Assembly: GCA_010909165.1 (NCBI GenBank)
Contig: VJWM01000193.1
Coordinates: 62,001 to 126,000 of the forward strand
Direction: 5' to 3'
Source: Anthoceros angustus
Lineage: Eukaryota > Streptophyta > Anthocerotopsida > Anthocerotales > Anthocerotaceae
DNA: 64,000 bases
The translations under genes were made by a program, and so were the position numbers. The notes below the pieces were generated by a model that was given only the letters and a program-made list of their open reading frames with translations, made no database searches and had not been told where the DNA came from. How positions within the stretch are numbered: position 1 is the first letter of the stretch; each line of letters begins with the position of its first letter. Positions 1 to 10,734 of this stretch are shown in pieces.

Positions 1-1148
1 GGTGGAAGTGGCCGATCCATTTCCAAGCAGGAAACGGTCGACCAGAGCATGAAATCTGGAGAACCGGGATCTCATCTCAGCTGACCCCGGATCCGAAACA
101 GAGCGCAAAGACGGAACAGAATCCTTCCGTTCTGATTCGGAGCTGCCCGCAGCAGCTGCGAAGTGAAGTGAAGTGGAGCAAAGCAAAGCCAAGCAACTCC
201 AAGCAAAGGAAAGCAAAACAAAGCAGCCGACAAGGAGAAGGGATCCCGGTCCAGATCAGGGAAGCTGATGACCTGCCCGCCCTAAAGCCTGCTCTGCGCA
301 GAGCGAGAGGTACGAGCCAGGCACAAATTCCGCGACTCACATGATGAAAGCAGAAAGCAAACCGAGGCCGTGCGCATCATGAGAAGCAGTACAGAGTAAC
401 CAATGACCTGACACAGCATTGAAAGCGCGGAACGGACAGAGATAGCAGTTGCATAGCGTACATACCCCGCTCGCAACCGCCATCTCCGCTTTTGGGAACC
501 ACAGCGTCTTGTTCAGGCGTGGTCAAATCTGCTTTGCCGCTCGCATCGATCCGCTGCTCGAAGCGCACGTTGCAGGCCGGCGTCCGCGCATCGGTCGCCG
601 ATGAGATGTTGTTTCTGTCAGAGTCCTTTGATTTCCTGTCATGGGACATAACATTTTTAGATTTGCATGGAAACTCGTCATCCAGGATTTTTTTCTAGTC
701 TTTTTCAAGGAGGCGCAATGGCATCTCCAGTTGGTCTTTCAGTACATCTACATAATGCTGTGAAGCTCACAATTTGACGAGAGAGCTGTTGAGGCCTTTG
801 GACGCCACGCTCATCGATATCAGCGATGTAAGGGGACAGGAAATCCAAGCAGCTCGGAGCTCAACAAGTAGACTGCTGAGATTTGCAGTAATGCTGCCTG
901 GAAGCTTTTCGGGGTAACGATATGCTGGAAATATGACACATATGTACATGTGTAGGTCCACATGATGTCTGATGACCACGTGTAGTTACCTCATCGGCAA
1001 CGATAAATGCAGCATCACCTGAAGCCTAGGCAGCCATTGATGTCCATCGAGTCAGCTTGCGGAGAGCCCAAGGCACATATTGTAGCTGCGAGCAAAGCAG
1101 TCGGAATGCATTCCAAGCTATGTATGTACTCAGGAACAGGGCACACAG
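1..1148. other. No gene assigned; one weak exon candidate
   Basis: I see no recognisable protein here. A minus-strand open frame at 377-649 starts MSHDRKSKDSDRNN and could be a first exon, because it meets a G|GTATGT donor-like site near 464, but nothing downstream of it (towards base 1) could be matched to a family. Positions 160-235 hold an imperfect AAGCAAAGC/AAGCCAAGC purine-rich repeat. Treat the whole stretch as unassigned. Confidence 0.3.
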
Positions 1149-1375
1149 AAGAAGAAGAAGAAGAAGAAGAAGAAGAAGAAGAATAATTTTATTTAAGTCC
1201 ACTAAGGACGGGTTTCCGTCATGGGACTTGGTACTTAACTTCTTGTACTATGGTGTGCCTAAGCTACTTGCACCAAGGGCATCCACTCCCCTTAGGCACC
1301 CCATCGAAGTACCGATCCAAGCTCAGGATGCTTAATCACGGCGTTCTTATAAATGTGTCCATTTGGCCTAGGCGT
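1149..1375 (-). repeat. Retroposon 3' end with (GAA)n/(TTC)n tail
   Basis: Read on the minus strand, this stretch matches 9606-9800 read on the plus strand: both contain a TATAAATGTGT block, the words for 'gcatcctgagctt', a shared 'gcatccactcccctt'-type block, and both end in AATTTTATT or its complement followed by a TTC microsatellite (here about 12 GAA units at 1149-1185). A unique body ending in a short microsatellite is typical of the 3' ends of some plant non-LTR retroposons. The family is not identified. 1376-1766 beyond it shows no gene. Confidence 0.5.
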
Positions 1376-2141
1376 AAAAGCACGATCCTCATTAACCACG
1401 TCTGACACGGCTCTTGGATTCTTAGGGTTAAAAGTCCTGCGGCTGCAATGAAGGCATTCCCAACACACTCGCTATGTTGCACCCCTAGTCACACAATCCG
1501 ACCCACAAAATCAGAGCTGATCAAAGGTTTCATCTCATTTCACATGACGATATAACTAGCGAACGGCGTCATGTCACGCAAGATTAAACCACTGGGAAGC
1601 AGGTTCCAGTTGCGGACAGTTGTGAGGTCACCTGAAAGGCTGCAGATCTACTTTGTCATGAGGTGTAGGGAATTCTCTCCACACCGGCGAGAATATCCAT
1701 ACCGAGTCCTAGGAATTAACTGTTGCTAAACATCTCATGTGCTGGCCCTTCGCTTGCATTCATAGAGAGGAGAAAAGAGCCTCCAGCTTCGATGGCGGCC
1801 CTTGGGCTACATCCAGGTGAAGGAAGCCTTTCTGGTAGGAAGCTAAGTAAAACATGGTGCTTGAAAGATTTTAAATCAAAGTTGGTAAGAAAATAGCGGT
1901 ATCTGAGGCTGGCTTACTGCTCAAAGAAAGCCAGATTTGAGACTAGAAAGCAGTTTCGTAGGTAGAGAGGGACACTTCCTTCCACTCCTTCTGTCTAGCT
2001 GTGTGGGAGCTAAGAGAGGTGGAAAGGAGCTTTGAGGTAGAAGAGGATCTTCTTGGCGGAACAAGCCATCTCACCTCGCCTTAAGCTTCCAACCCAAGAG
2101 AGCAGGGCAGGGCAGCAGGGCAGCAGGCCTGACACACATCT

Positions 2142-3898
2142 ATGGGCGTGGTGGTGGTGCAGCTCGGGCAGGCCGGCAACCAGCTGGGCGGCAGCTTCTT
2201 CCACGTGCTAGCCAGCAATGGGCTCACAGCGCACGCCAATGCCAATTCCGACTTCTTCCGCCAAAGCAAGGACAAAGAGAGCAGTAGCCATTCCAGCAGG
2301 CTGGTGGCACGCGCCGTGCTGGTGGACATGGAGCCCAAGGTAATCGCTGCATCTCTCAGGAAAGCTGTGAGCAGCAGCGGCCCCGCACACGGCTCCGTCC
2401 CCTGGACCTACTCCCCCAAGAACGTGATAGCGGAGGAGAGCGGATCGGGCAACAACTGGGCTCGGGGGTACTACCAACACGGGCCCAGCAGCAGAGATGC
2501 AGTCCTGGAAGCGGTGCGACTGGAGGTAGCAGCGACCTACCTGTCTTCTTCATCTTGCCCTGCTTCTGCTTCTCCGTCTCCCTCTGCTCTGCCAATTCCC
2601 CGGACTCGATACTCTGCTCCTCAGGTGGAGGAGATGGACAAGTTCAGCGGCTTCGTGACGATGCAGAGCATGGCTGGAGGCACTGGAGCTGGACTCGGTA
2701 GGTGGGTCGGCATCCATACTCACAGCACAGCACAGCGCTCCTTCGTCTTCTTCTCCTCCACGAATGTGGATATGGCTGCCGCCCTTAAACCCTCAACCTG
2801 TTGGCCTGTTGCAAGCACAGGGTCGTACGTGGTGGAGGCCCTCAAGGACGAGTACCCGTCCGCCTGCATCCTCAGCAACTGCATCTGGCCGTACGAGAGC
2901 GGGGAAGTCATAGTGCAGAGCTACAACGTGCTTCTCACACTGTCCCAACTCCAGGCTTCGGCTGACGCCGTGGTGCTCCTGCAAAATGAGGCTCTCAGCA
3001 GCAGCTGCAAGAGGACGCTGGGAATCGAGCGCCCGTCCTTCGATGACATGAACCACGTGGCCACTCAAGCTCTGGCGGCCGTGCTGTCACCGGCTTACTT
3101 CAGGCCCGCCGCTCCCTCGGGTGCACCTCCTTCATCCCGGACCCGGGTTGGGAGGATGACGACAGCCGCAACTCTACCTGCTGCATCTGCTGCTGCTCCC
3201 ACCTCAGCTCCCAACACTACCAAGGTTCACGTTCTTCCAGACCTGGTGTCGCTCATGTGCTCCCATCCATGCTTCCGGATGCTCACATTGCGCTTCGCGC
3301 CTCAGGCAAGGCGGCCAAACCACAACACCTTTCTTCTGCCATGAATCAGCCGTCCAAACAGAACCCCATCATGCTTCCTGTCCTGTCAATGTTGTTGCAG
3401 GTTGCAGCCAAATGTGTGGACTTCACCAGCTTTTCTTGGGAATCGGAGCTGAAGCAAGTGCGACACTGGCTCAACAGGAACGCTCTGAGGGAAGTGGAGA
3501 TGGCACCTTCCTCGCACCGGAAAGGTGAGCAAACACAGGCCGGGGCTCGCTCTGTGGATCGCTGCGTCGCCAACATGCTGGTGCTGAGGGGCCCAGGAAG
3601 CCAACGGCCTGACCTCACACCGTTTGCTGATTCCAGTCTCTACCCTATCTGGTCTGTGGATCCCCTGGCTGCAGCTTATCATCCCGCCCACTTCCGGAAG
3701 CATGAAATAGCCGTAGGCTTGCTCAGCAACTGTCAATCCACCCTTGTTCCAGCCATCCGCCTGCTGTCAAATGCTTACACCATGTACTCCTCCAAAGCAT
3801 ACCTGCACCAGTACTTCGAACACGGCATGGACGAACCCAGTTTCGAAGCAGCATTCGCGACAGTGGAGGATCTTGTGACCAGCTATCTTACACTCTGA
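2142..3898 (+). CDS. TUBD1: Delta-tubulin
   Basis: Delta-tubulin builds or stabilises the triplet microtubules of basal bodies, so in plants it is expected where ciliated sperm form. The N-terminus MGVVVVQLGQAGNQLGG is the tubulin nucleotide-binding start; ARAVLVDMEPKVI, GSGNNWARGY, the tubulin signature AGGTGAGLG, NCIWPYESGEVIVQSYN and the C-terminal SKAYLHQY...LVTSYLTL all match the delta class rather than alpha or beta. Proposed exons: 2142-2525, 2625-2697, 2821-3305 and 3401-3898. The third intron has a GC-AG structure (CAG|GCAAGG ... TTGCAG). A Ser/Pro/Ala-rich insertion after LSPAY lengthens the middle domain. The start is the first in-frame ATG and keeps the conserved N-terminus. A broken second copy lies at 5239. 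Confidence 0.92.
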
Positions 3899-4667
3899 TC
3901 ATGCATTGTCAGAGAAAGAAACATCACTCAAAAGCACGTGTTATCAAAACATTCAACTCTCTCTTTGCAAAAGCAAGACTCAAACACAGAAAACACCACA
4001 CTACCCCAACTGCCCTTGGGGAGGTAAAAGCGTGGCTTGCACGGCACAGGGAACAGGGTGCCTCCGGATCGAATCTGCCGTTCCCCTGGTTACACACTGT
4101 TACCTATGCAAGACAGCCACATCCACATCTCAGCACAGATAACCCTACTCACAGCTACCCCATGTCTGGACACTCTTCACACTGCTGCTATCCACATCTG
4201 AGCTTGGTTACGGTTCCGTCCAACCTACACATTGCTAATCAACCAGATCCAATCTCCTCAGATATCCAAGGAAAAGTATAGACCGCATCAGATCTCAAGC
4301 CTGGCTGGGGCGAGAACTCTCGGTCGGCCACTGCGAATGTTTTGAGAAACAAGCCTATCGCTTGTCATCACTGGAGAATACCCCAATCCACGTCTACATA
4401 AAACACACAATGCATTACTTTTACAACAACACTGGTGCAGTTTGTCTCAGATATCCAAGGAAGTTTTAACCGCATCAGTGCTCAAGCCAGGCGAGGCGAG
4501 AACTCTCGGTCGGCCACTGCGAATGTTTTGAGAAACAAGCCTTTGGTTTATCATCACCGACCACCACGGCAGGGGTTTGGGCTTAGAATTGAGGAGTAAA
4601 AACAAGATCGTAAAATCAATCACCTCTCCGCCCCTGCACTACCCGCGACCTTCCACATACATATCTC
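3899..4667 (+). other. Delta-tubulin 3' flank with 186-bp repeats
   Basis: No gene. Two copies of a 186-bp-period repeat, marked by GAGAACTCTCGGTCGGCC at 4312 and 4498, lie here; equivalents are found near 7999, 8185, 8538 and 8723. The repeated words include TCAGATATCCAAGG and GCGAATGTTTTGAGAAACAAGCC. Confidence 0.6.
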
Positions 4668-5013
4668 AGCACAGATAACCCTACTCACAGCTACCCCATG
4701 TCTGGACACTCTTCACACTGCTGCTATCCACAGAGGAGAAAAGAGCCTCCAGCTTCGATGGCGGCCCTTGGGCTACATCCAGGTGAAGGAAGCCTTTCTG
4801 GTAGGAAGCTAAGTAAAAACATGGTGCTTGAAAGATTTTAAATCAAAGTTGGTAAGAAAATAGCGGTATCTGAGGCTGGCTTACTGCTCAAAGAAAGCCA
4901 GATTTGAGACTAGAAAGCAGTTTCGTAGGTAGAGAGGACACTTCCTTCCACTCCTTCTGTCTAGCTGTGTGGGAGCTAAGAGGTGGAAAGGAGCTTTGAG
5001 GTAGAAGAGGATC

Positions 5014-5142
5014 TTGAAAGCGAAATGCTCTAGGGTGGAGAATGAGCCCAAGGAGGTGGTCGGGTTTCTTTGGTGGGTTGTACTTGTGATGTCTTTCAAA
5101 GGGATCAAGCGATAGAGGGTGCCTTCTTAGTTGTGATCTTCT
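5014..5142 (+). repeat. Segment copied from 9.95-10.08 kb, insert 1
   Basis: The sequence from GAAAGCGAAATGCTCTAGGG to TTAGTTGTGATCTTCTT matches 9951-10078. It enters at GAGGATCTT, present at 2044 and 9953, and leaves at GATCTTCTT, present at 2048 and 10071. The insert lies in the 5' flank of the second delta-tubulin copy. Confidence 0.85.
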
Positions 5143-5427
5143 TGGCGGAACAAGCCATCTCACCTCGCCTTAAGCTTCCAACCCAAGAGAGCAGGGCAGC
5201 AGGGCAGGGCAGCAGGGCAGCAGGCCTGACACACATCTATGGGCGTGGTGGTGGTGCAGCTCAGGCAGGCCGGCAACCAGCTGGGCGGCAGCTTCTTCCA
5301 CGTGCTAGCCAGCAATGGGCTCACAGCGCACGCCAATGCCAATTCCGACTTCTTCCGCCAAAGCAAGGACAAAGAGGCAGTAGCCATTCCAGCAGGCTGG
5401 TGGCACGCGCCGTGCTGGTGGACATGG

Positions 5428-5526
5428 AGCATGCAAAAGCGGTAGCCAGAACATGCAATTGGAGAATTGGTCCAAGAATTGAGGATCTTGAAAGCGAAAT
5501 GCTCTAGGGTGGAGAATGAGCCCAAG
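5428..5526 (+). repeat. Segment copied from 9.88-9.99 kb, insert 2
   Basis: Between GTGGACATGGAGC and GAGCCCAAGGTAATC the copy holds a stretch matching 9885-9985. The shared words at the joins are ACATGGAGC and GAGCCCAAGG. It lies inside delta-tubulin exon 1. Relative to the donor it has lost bases in AAAAA, CCC and GAGA runs. Confidence 0.85.
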
Positions 5527-6967
5527 GTAATCGCTGCATCTCTCAGGAAAGCTGTGAGCAGCAGCGGCCCCGCACACGGCTCCGTCCCTGGACCTACTCC
5601 CCAAGAACGTGATAGCGGAGGAGAGCGGATCGGGCAACAACTGGGCTCGGGGTACTACCAACACGGGCCCAGCAGCAGAGATGCAGTCCTGGAAGCGGTG
5701 CGACTGGAGGTAGCAGCGACCTACCTGTCTTCTTCATCTTGCCCTGCTTCTGCTTCTCCGTCTCCTCTGCTCTGCCAATTCCCCGGACTCGATACTCTGC
5801 TCCTCAGGTGGAGGAGATGGACAAGTTCAGCGGCTTCGTGACGATGCAGAGCATGGCTGGAGGCACTGGAGCTGGACTCGGTAGGTGGTCGGCATCCATA
5901 CTCACAGCACAGCACAGCGCTCCTTCGTCTTCTTCTCCTCCACGAATGTGGATATGGCTGCCGCCCTTAAACCCTCAACCTGTTGGCCTGTTGCAAGCAC
6001 AGGGTCGTACGTGGTGGAGGCCCTCAAGGACAGTACCCGTCCGCCTGCATCCTCAGCAACTGCATCTGGCCGTACGAGGCAGGAAGTCATAGTGCAGAGC
6101 TACAACGTGCTTCTCACACTGTCCCAACTCCAGGCTTCGGCTGACGCCGTGGTGCTCCTGCAAAATGAGGCTCTCAGCAGCAGCTGCAAGAGGACGCTGG
6201 GAATCGAGCGCCCGTCCTTCGATGACATGAACCACGTGGCCACTCAAGCTCTGGCGGCCGTGCTGTCACCGGCTTACTTCAGGCCCGCCGCTCCCTCGGG
6301 TGCACCTCCTTCATCCCGGACCCGGGTTGGGAGGATGACGACAGCCGCAACTCTACCTGCTGCATCTGCTGCTGCTCCCACCTCAGCTCCCAACACTACC
6401 AAGGTTCACGTTCTTCCAGACCTGGTGTCGCTCATGTGCTCCCATCCATGCTTCCGGATGCTCACATTGCGCTTCGCGCCTCAGGCAAGGCGGCCAAACC
6501 ACAACACCTTTCTTCTGCCATGAATCAGCCGTCCAAACAGAACCCCATCATGCTTCCTGTCCTGTCAATGTTGTTGCAGGTTGCAGCCAAATGTGTGGAC
6601 TTCACCAGCTTTTCTTGGGAATCGGAGCTGAAGCAAGTGCGACACTGGCTCAACAGGAACGCTCTGAGGGAAGTGGAGATGGCACCTTCCTCGCACCGGA
6701 AAGGTGAGCAAACACAGGCCGGGGCTCGCTCTGTGGATCGCTGCGTCGCCAACATGCTGGTGCTGAGGGGCCCAGGAAGCCAACGGCCTGACCTCACACC
6801 GTTTGCTGATTCCAGTCTCTACCCTATCTGGTCTGTGGATCCCCTGGCTGCAGCTTATCATCCCGCCCACTTCCGGAAGCATGAAATAGCCGTAGGCTTG
6901 CTCAGCAACTGTCAATCCACCCTTGTTCCAGCCATCCGCCTGCTGTCAAATGCTTACACCATGTATA

Positions 6968-7281
6968 AGTGAAAAACACCGACTACCTCCAATGCGGACT
7001 AGGTAAAGGCTCCACAAAGTATTCGAAATCAAACAACTTTCACTAAACCGTCATCAGGCGCAGCACCATAGAGGCTCCTTGTAGCAGCATCCCAGATCCT
7101 AATGTTACCATCCTCACTTTGCGCTCGCAAAACGCCGACAAGGAGCCTGGATGTGTCCACAGGCTCCTTTGCAAGATCGGTATTCCACGATTTATTGCCC
7201 TGACCAAAAGTATAAGGTTGGACACACCACTCAGTTCTCCCGCAGAAAGCTTCCCAGTCTGGTCTTCAGGCAACTCAAACG
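6968..7281 (-). pseudogene. Antisense Notchless fragment (copy of 11137-11443)
   Basis: Near-identical to 11137-11443. On the minus strand it resembles Notchless exon sequence around GHKKWITALAWEP and RRFASASKDG but has diverged and is not open. It arrived as part of the third inserted segment in duplication unit B, joined to delta-tubulin at CACCATGTA. Confidence 0.75.
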
Positions 7282-7353
7282 CAGGCAGAGCTCTAAAACC
7301 TATATTGTCTCACAGTGTAGGGTTTAAAGGTCAGGTGTCGCTGATAAGCGAAG

Positions 7354-7502
7354 ATGGCTGCTACGATGACTACGCTCTCTGCCAACAATGTGATCTGCCT
7401 CCTCACCGATCCAGAGGGCAGACCTCTCGGCTCCCAGCTTGACTTGCCACAGGATGCAGGACCCCGTGAGCTGCAGATGCTCATAAATAGTCTGCTTGAC
7501 AA
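7354..7502 (+). pseudogene. Extra copy of Notchless exon 1
   Basis: The first exon of Notchless (MAATMTTLSANNVICLLTD) and its GTAAGG donor are repeated here. They belong to the third inserted segment, which ends at 7549 by switching back to delta-tubulin at GCAGCATTC. There are no later Notchless exons, so this is a fragment. Single-base losses (GGTTTAAAGG for TTTAAAAGG, GTAAGGGC for GTAAGGGGC) follow the same pattern as in the rest of unit B. Confidence 0.85.
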
Positions 7503-7998
7503 TGTAAGGGCTCTGATTTGATTCCGCCTCTTTCTGCAGCATTCGCGACAGTGGAGGATCTTGTGACCAGCTATCTTACACTCTGATCATGCATTGTCAG
7601 AGAAAGAAAACATCACTCAAAAGCACGTGTTATCAAAACATTCAACTCTCTCTTTGCAAAAGCAAGACTCAAACACAGAAAACACCACACTACCCCAACT
7701 GCCCTTGGGGAGGTAAAAGCGTGGCTTGCACGGCACAGGAACAGGGTGCCTCCGGATCGAATCTGCCGTTCCCTGGTTACACACTGTTACCTATGCAAGA
7801 CAGCCACATCCACATCTCAGCACAGATAACCCTACTCACAGCTACCCCATGTCTGGACACTCTTCACACTGCTGCTATCCACATCTGAGCTTGGTTACGG
7901 TTCCGTCCAACCTACACATTGCTAATCAACCAGATCCAATCTCCTCAGATATCCAAGGAAAAGTATAGACCGCATCAGATCTCAAGCCTGGCTGGGGC

Positions 7999-8790
7999 GA
8001 GAACTCTCGGTCGGCCACTGCGAATGTTTTGAGAAACAAGCCTATCGCTTGTCATCACTGGAGAATACCCCAATCCACGTCTACATAAAACACACAATGC
8101 ATTACTTTTACAACAACACTGGTGCAGTTTGTCTCAGATATCCAAGGAAGTTTTAACCGCATCAGTGCTCAAGCCAGGCGAGGCGAGAACTCTCGGTCGG
8201 CCACTGCGAATGTTTTGAGAAACAAGCCTTTGGTTTATCATCACCGACCACCACGGCAGGGGGTTTGGGCTTAAGAATTGAGGAGTAAAAACAAGATCGT
8301 AAAATCAATCACCTCTCCGCCCCTGCACTACCCGCGACCTTCCACATACATATCTCAGCACAGACGCAACCACACACTGCTACCCCTACAACTTCACACT
8401 ACTACGCCATACATGTCTGAACACTCTACACACTGCTACCCGCATATCCAACCTACAAACTGCTGATCAACCAGATCCAGCTCCTCAGATATCCAAGGAA
8501 GTGTATTGACCGCATCAGTTCTCAAGCCTGGCGGGGCGAGAGCTCTCGGTCGGCCACTGCGAATGTTTTGAGAAACAAGCCTTTGGTTTGTCATCACTGG
8601 AGAATACCCCAATCCACGTCTACATGAAACACACAATGCATCACTTTCACAGCAACAGTGGTGCAGTTTGTCTCAGATATCCAAGGAAGTGTTAACCGCA
8701 TCAGTGCTCAAGCCAGGAGAGGCGAGAACTCTCGGTCGGCCACTGCGAATGTTTAGAGAAACAAGCCTTTGGTTTGTCATCACCAACCAC
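7999..8790 (+). repeat. 186-bp-period repeat block
   Basis: GAGAACTCTCGGTCGGCC or a close variant recurs near 7999, 8185, 8538 and 8723. Within each pair the period is 186 bp. The first pair is the unit-B counterpart of 4312/4498; the second pair has no counterpart in unit A. No coding potential was recognised. Confidence 0.7.
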
Positions 8791-8799
8791 CACGGGCAT

Positions 8800-9600
8800 C
8801 AGGGTTTAAGAATTTAGGGTAAAATCAGTCAAACAACCGCAAAATCAATCACCTCGCCGCCGCTGCACTACCTGATTATGCCGCCCTCTTCCGAGGCACG
8901 GTGGTCTACAGACCAGCCTCGCGGCTCCTCTTTGCTAAAGAGGACACACAGCGGACATCAACGAATGCTAACAATCTATAGATCACCATTCAGCCTCTCA
9001 TTCTAACCTCGCAACACAAAATCCTGAAAGGCTCCTACTCCAGACTCACAACATCCGCACTCTGTAACTTCTCAGCCTCTAGACAAGGCCTTTGCAGTCG
9101 CAAGACAAGGCCTTTATAGTCGCTAGACAAGCCTTTGAAGCCTCTACGTTTCCAAAGCCCCTAGTTTCTAAAGGCCTCCCACAACCAAACCTTTTAGGCT
9201 CTAGTTGCCCCTAGTTACCCCTAGTTGCCCCTAGTTGCCCCAATCCCATTACCTTACCCCGAGGGGTGGTTCAACAGGATAATGCCAAAATAGTTATTTT
9301 TAAAAAAAAAATAAAGTTCGAAACATAAATATTTATATTTTTAAAATTTCAACATTTACAAAAAATAATTTTATCAAATTTTAACATTTATTAAAATACA
9401 TAGGTATATATATAAAACTCATGGATATGTATAAACCTCCCTTAAATAGGCCCTAATTTTCCACGCAAACCCTAGTTTCCCTATTTTTGGCATCATAAAC
9501 TCATAAATTTTTACCTATTCAACATTTTAAGTATAATAATTTCTGGATTTTCAACTTTTATTAATTTTAATTAATTATTGCCGAATCACCCCTTGGGGTA
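8800..9600. other. Gene-free AT-rich stretch with short repeats
   Basis: No gene seen. 9060-9140 repeats GACAAGGCCTTT-like words. 9196-9245 is a small array of CCCCTAGTTG/CCCTAGTTA units. 9290-9590 is strongly AT-rich and low in complexity. Confidence 0.5.
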
Positions 9601-9605
9601 CGGTA

Positions 9606-9800
9606 ATCACGAGGTTCTTATAAATGTGTGTCTAAATGGCTTAGGCCAAATGGACACACATTTATAAAAACCTCGTAATTAAGCATCCTGAGCTTAGATC
9701 GGTACTTACTTAGATGGGGTGCCTAAAGGGAGTGGATGCCCTTGGTGCAAGTAGCTTGGGCACGCCATGGTACAAGTTGTAAAATAAAATTCTTCTTCTT
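9606..9800 (+). repeat. Retroposon 3' end with hairpin and TTC tail
   Basis: Plus-strand counterpart of 1149-1375. It opens with a near-perfect inverted repeat at 9609-9676 (arms of about 32 bp, ACGAGGTTCTTATAAATGTG against its complement, loop near 9641-9645) and ends with AAAATAAAATTCTTCTTCTTCC. Only one arm of the hairpin is kept in the other copy. No open frame of note. Confidence 0.55.
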
Positions 9801-9879
9801 CCATTCATCCACTATGCTAGGTGAGCCTAAAGTTTCACCATAAAGGGGAAGGACGTTAGATGATGGCTCAGGGTGAGAG

Positions 9880-10080
9880 CACATGGAGCATGCAAAAAGC
9901 GGTAGCCCAGAACATGCAATTGGAGAGAATTGGTCCAAGAATTGAGGATCTTGAAAGCGAAATGCTCTAGGGTGGAGAATGAGCCCAAGGAGGTGGTCGG
10001 GTTTCTTTGGTGGGTTGTACTTGTGATGTCTTTCAAAGGGATCAACTGATAGAGGGTGCCTTCTTAGTTGTGATCTTCTT
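9880..10080 (+). repeat. Donor module of the delta-tubulin mosaic
   Basis: This stretch supplies the sequence found in two separate inserts inside duplication unit B (5014-5142 and 5428-5526). It has no recognised coding function. In the minus frame it reads as a short uninterrupted peptide without family features. 10081-10734 beyond it holds no gene; 10231-10300 repeats CTACACGCTTAGGTGCATCC twice in tandem. Confidence 0.7.
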
Positions 10081-10734
10081 TTCTCAATTTTTTTTACAGT
10101 AACAGCCACTTGATGGCTGTGAGTGTAAACTTGCTAAAGTTTTGTTATACCTTTTTTGTTACACCTTCTGAATTACACTGATTTGTGTTTGAAGCAACAA
10201 GGGAATAGTACATAAACTACTGTTCAAAAACTACACGCTTAGGTGCATCCCACACCAAGTTCATCTACACGCTTAGGTGCATCCCACACCAAGTTCTCCT
10301 CTTTGCTTCTCGAGATTAGGCAAAAACTACAACCCATGGAGAAGACACACTATACACATGCCACTATAACTCTTTACCCTACTAGAAAGCTCTTACTCTC
10401 ATATACTCCTTATGTTTTCCCCAATTAAGTAATTTTCTCTCGAGAAGACCCTAATTAATTAAGGCACTGTCCATACATATATAAACTAGTTGCATACATT
10501 GAATATTTCTAACCGAGCACCAGCATCCATAAATGAGACATACCCTACTCTTGAGCAAGAAGAAGAGGTAAAAAATAATATTTCCAGAGGAAAATATCTT
10601 GAGGAATTTACAACTAATTGTGTTAGGAAGAAGAAGAAGAATTCTGTCATAAGGGGAGCTTACATTAAGCGTACTCAAGGGCTTATGAAGGTTTTCATGC
10701 CAAAACTATAAGCAATCTATTGGTGGCACCTACA

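Larger units (their letters stand above)
1767..4735 (+). repeat. Delta-tubulin duplication unit A
   Basis: This is the first of two direct copies of a unit that holds the delta-tubulin gene with about 375 bp of 5' flank and about 800 bp of 3' flank. The copy begins at GAGGAGAAAAGAGCC (1767, again at 4734). Unit A carries the intact gene. Its far 3' flank is itself altered: at about 4668 the sequence changes from a block matching 8330-8342 to a second copy of 4126-4193 through the shared 13-mer ATCTCAGCACAGA, after which unit B begins. Confidence 0.85.
5239..7584 (+). pseudogene. Broken second copy of delta-tubulin
   Basis: The start and first residues are kept, but QLGQ has become QLRQ in the nucleotide-binding start. 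The frame is lost near 5374 by a two-base loss (AAAGAGAGCAG to AAAGAGGCAG), again by the insert at 5428-5526, and at several later single-base losses. From about 6100 to 6958 the copy matches the intact gene almost base for base, including the GC-AG intron. At 6960 it changes to an antisense Notchless fragment, so the MYSSKAYLHQY end is missing; the last delta-tubulin bases (GCATTCGCGACAGTGG onward) come back at 7541. Non-functional as written. The many homopolymer losses could be assembly error, but the three inserts would still break it. Confidence 0.85.
4734..8342 (+). repeat. Delta-tubulin duplication unit B (mosaic copy)
   Basis: Second copy of the unit at 1767-4668. It is near-identical to unit A but is interrupted three times by segments that match DNA lying downstream of it: 5014-5142 (from about 9951-10078), 5428-5526 (from about 9881-9985) and 6960-7549 (from about 11113-11705). 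Each change-over lies in a 9-10 bp word common to both templates. Unit B also differs from unit A and from the donors mainly by lost bases in homopolymers or short repeats, for example CCCCTGG to CCCTGG and GGTGGGTCGG to GGTGGTCGG. Confidence 0.85.

Noticed and set aside
377-649. First exon of a gene leaving the window at base 1
   Set aside because: A donor-like site exists, but no acceptor or second exon could be supported in the remaining bases and the peptide matches nothing I know.
1057-1335. A 92-codon frame with a run of arginines
   Set aside because: The arginine run is the translation of the GAA/AGA microsatellite at a retroposon tail.
5239-6970. A functional second delta-tubulin gene
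   Set aside because: Frameshifts, an insert in exon 1, the QLGQ to QLRQ change and a replaced 3' end rule out an intact product as written.
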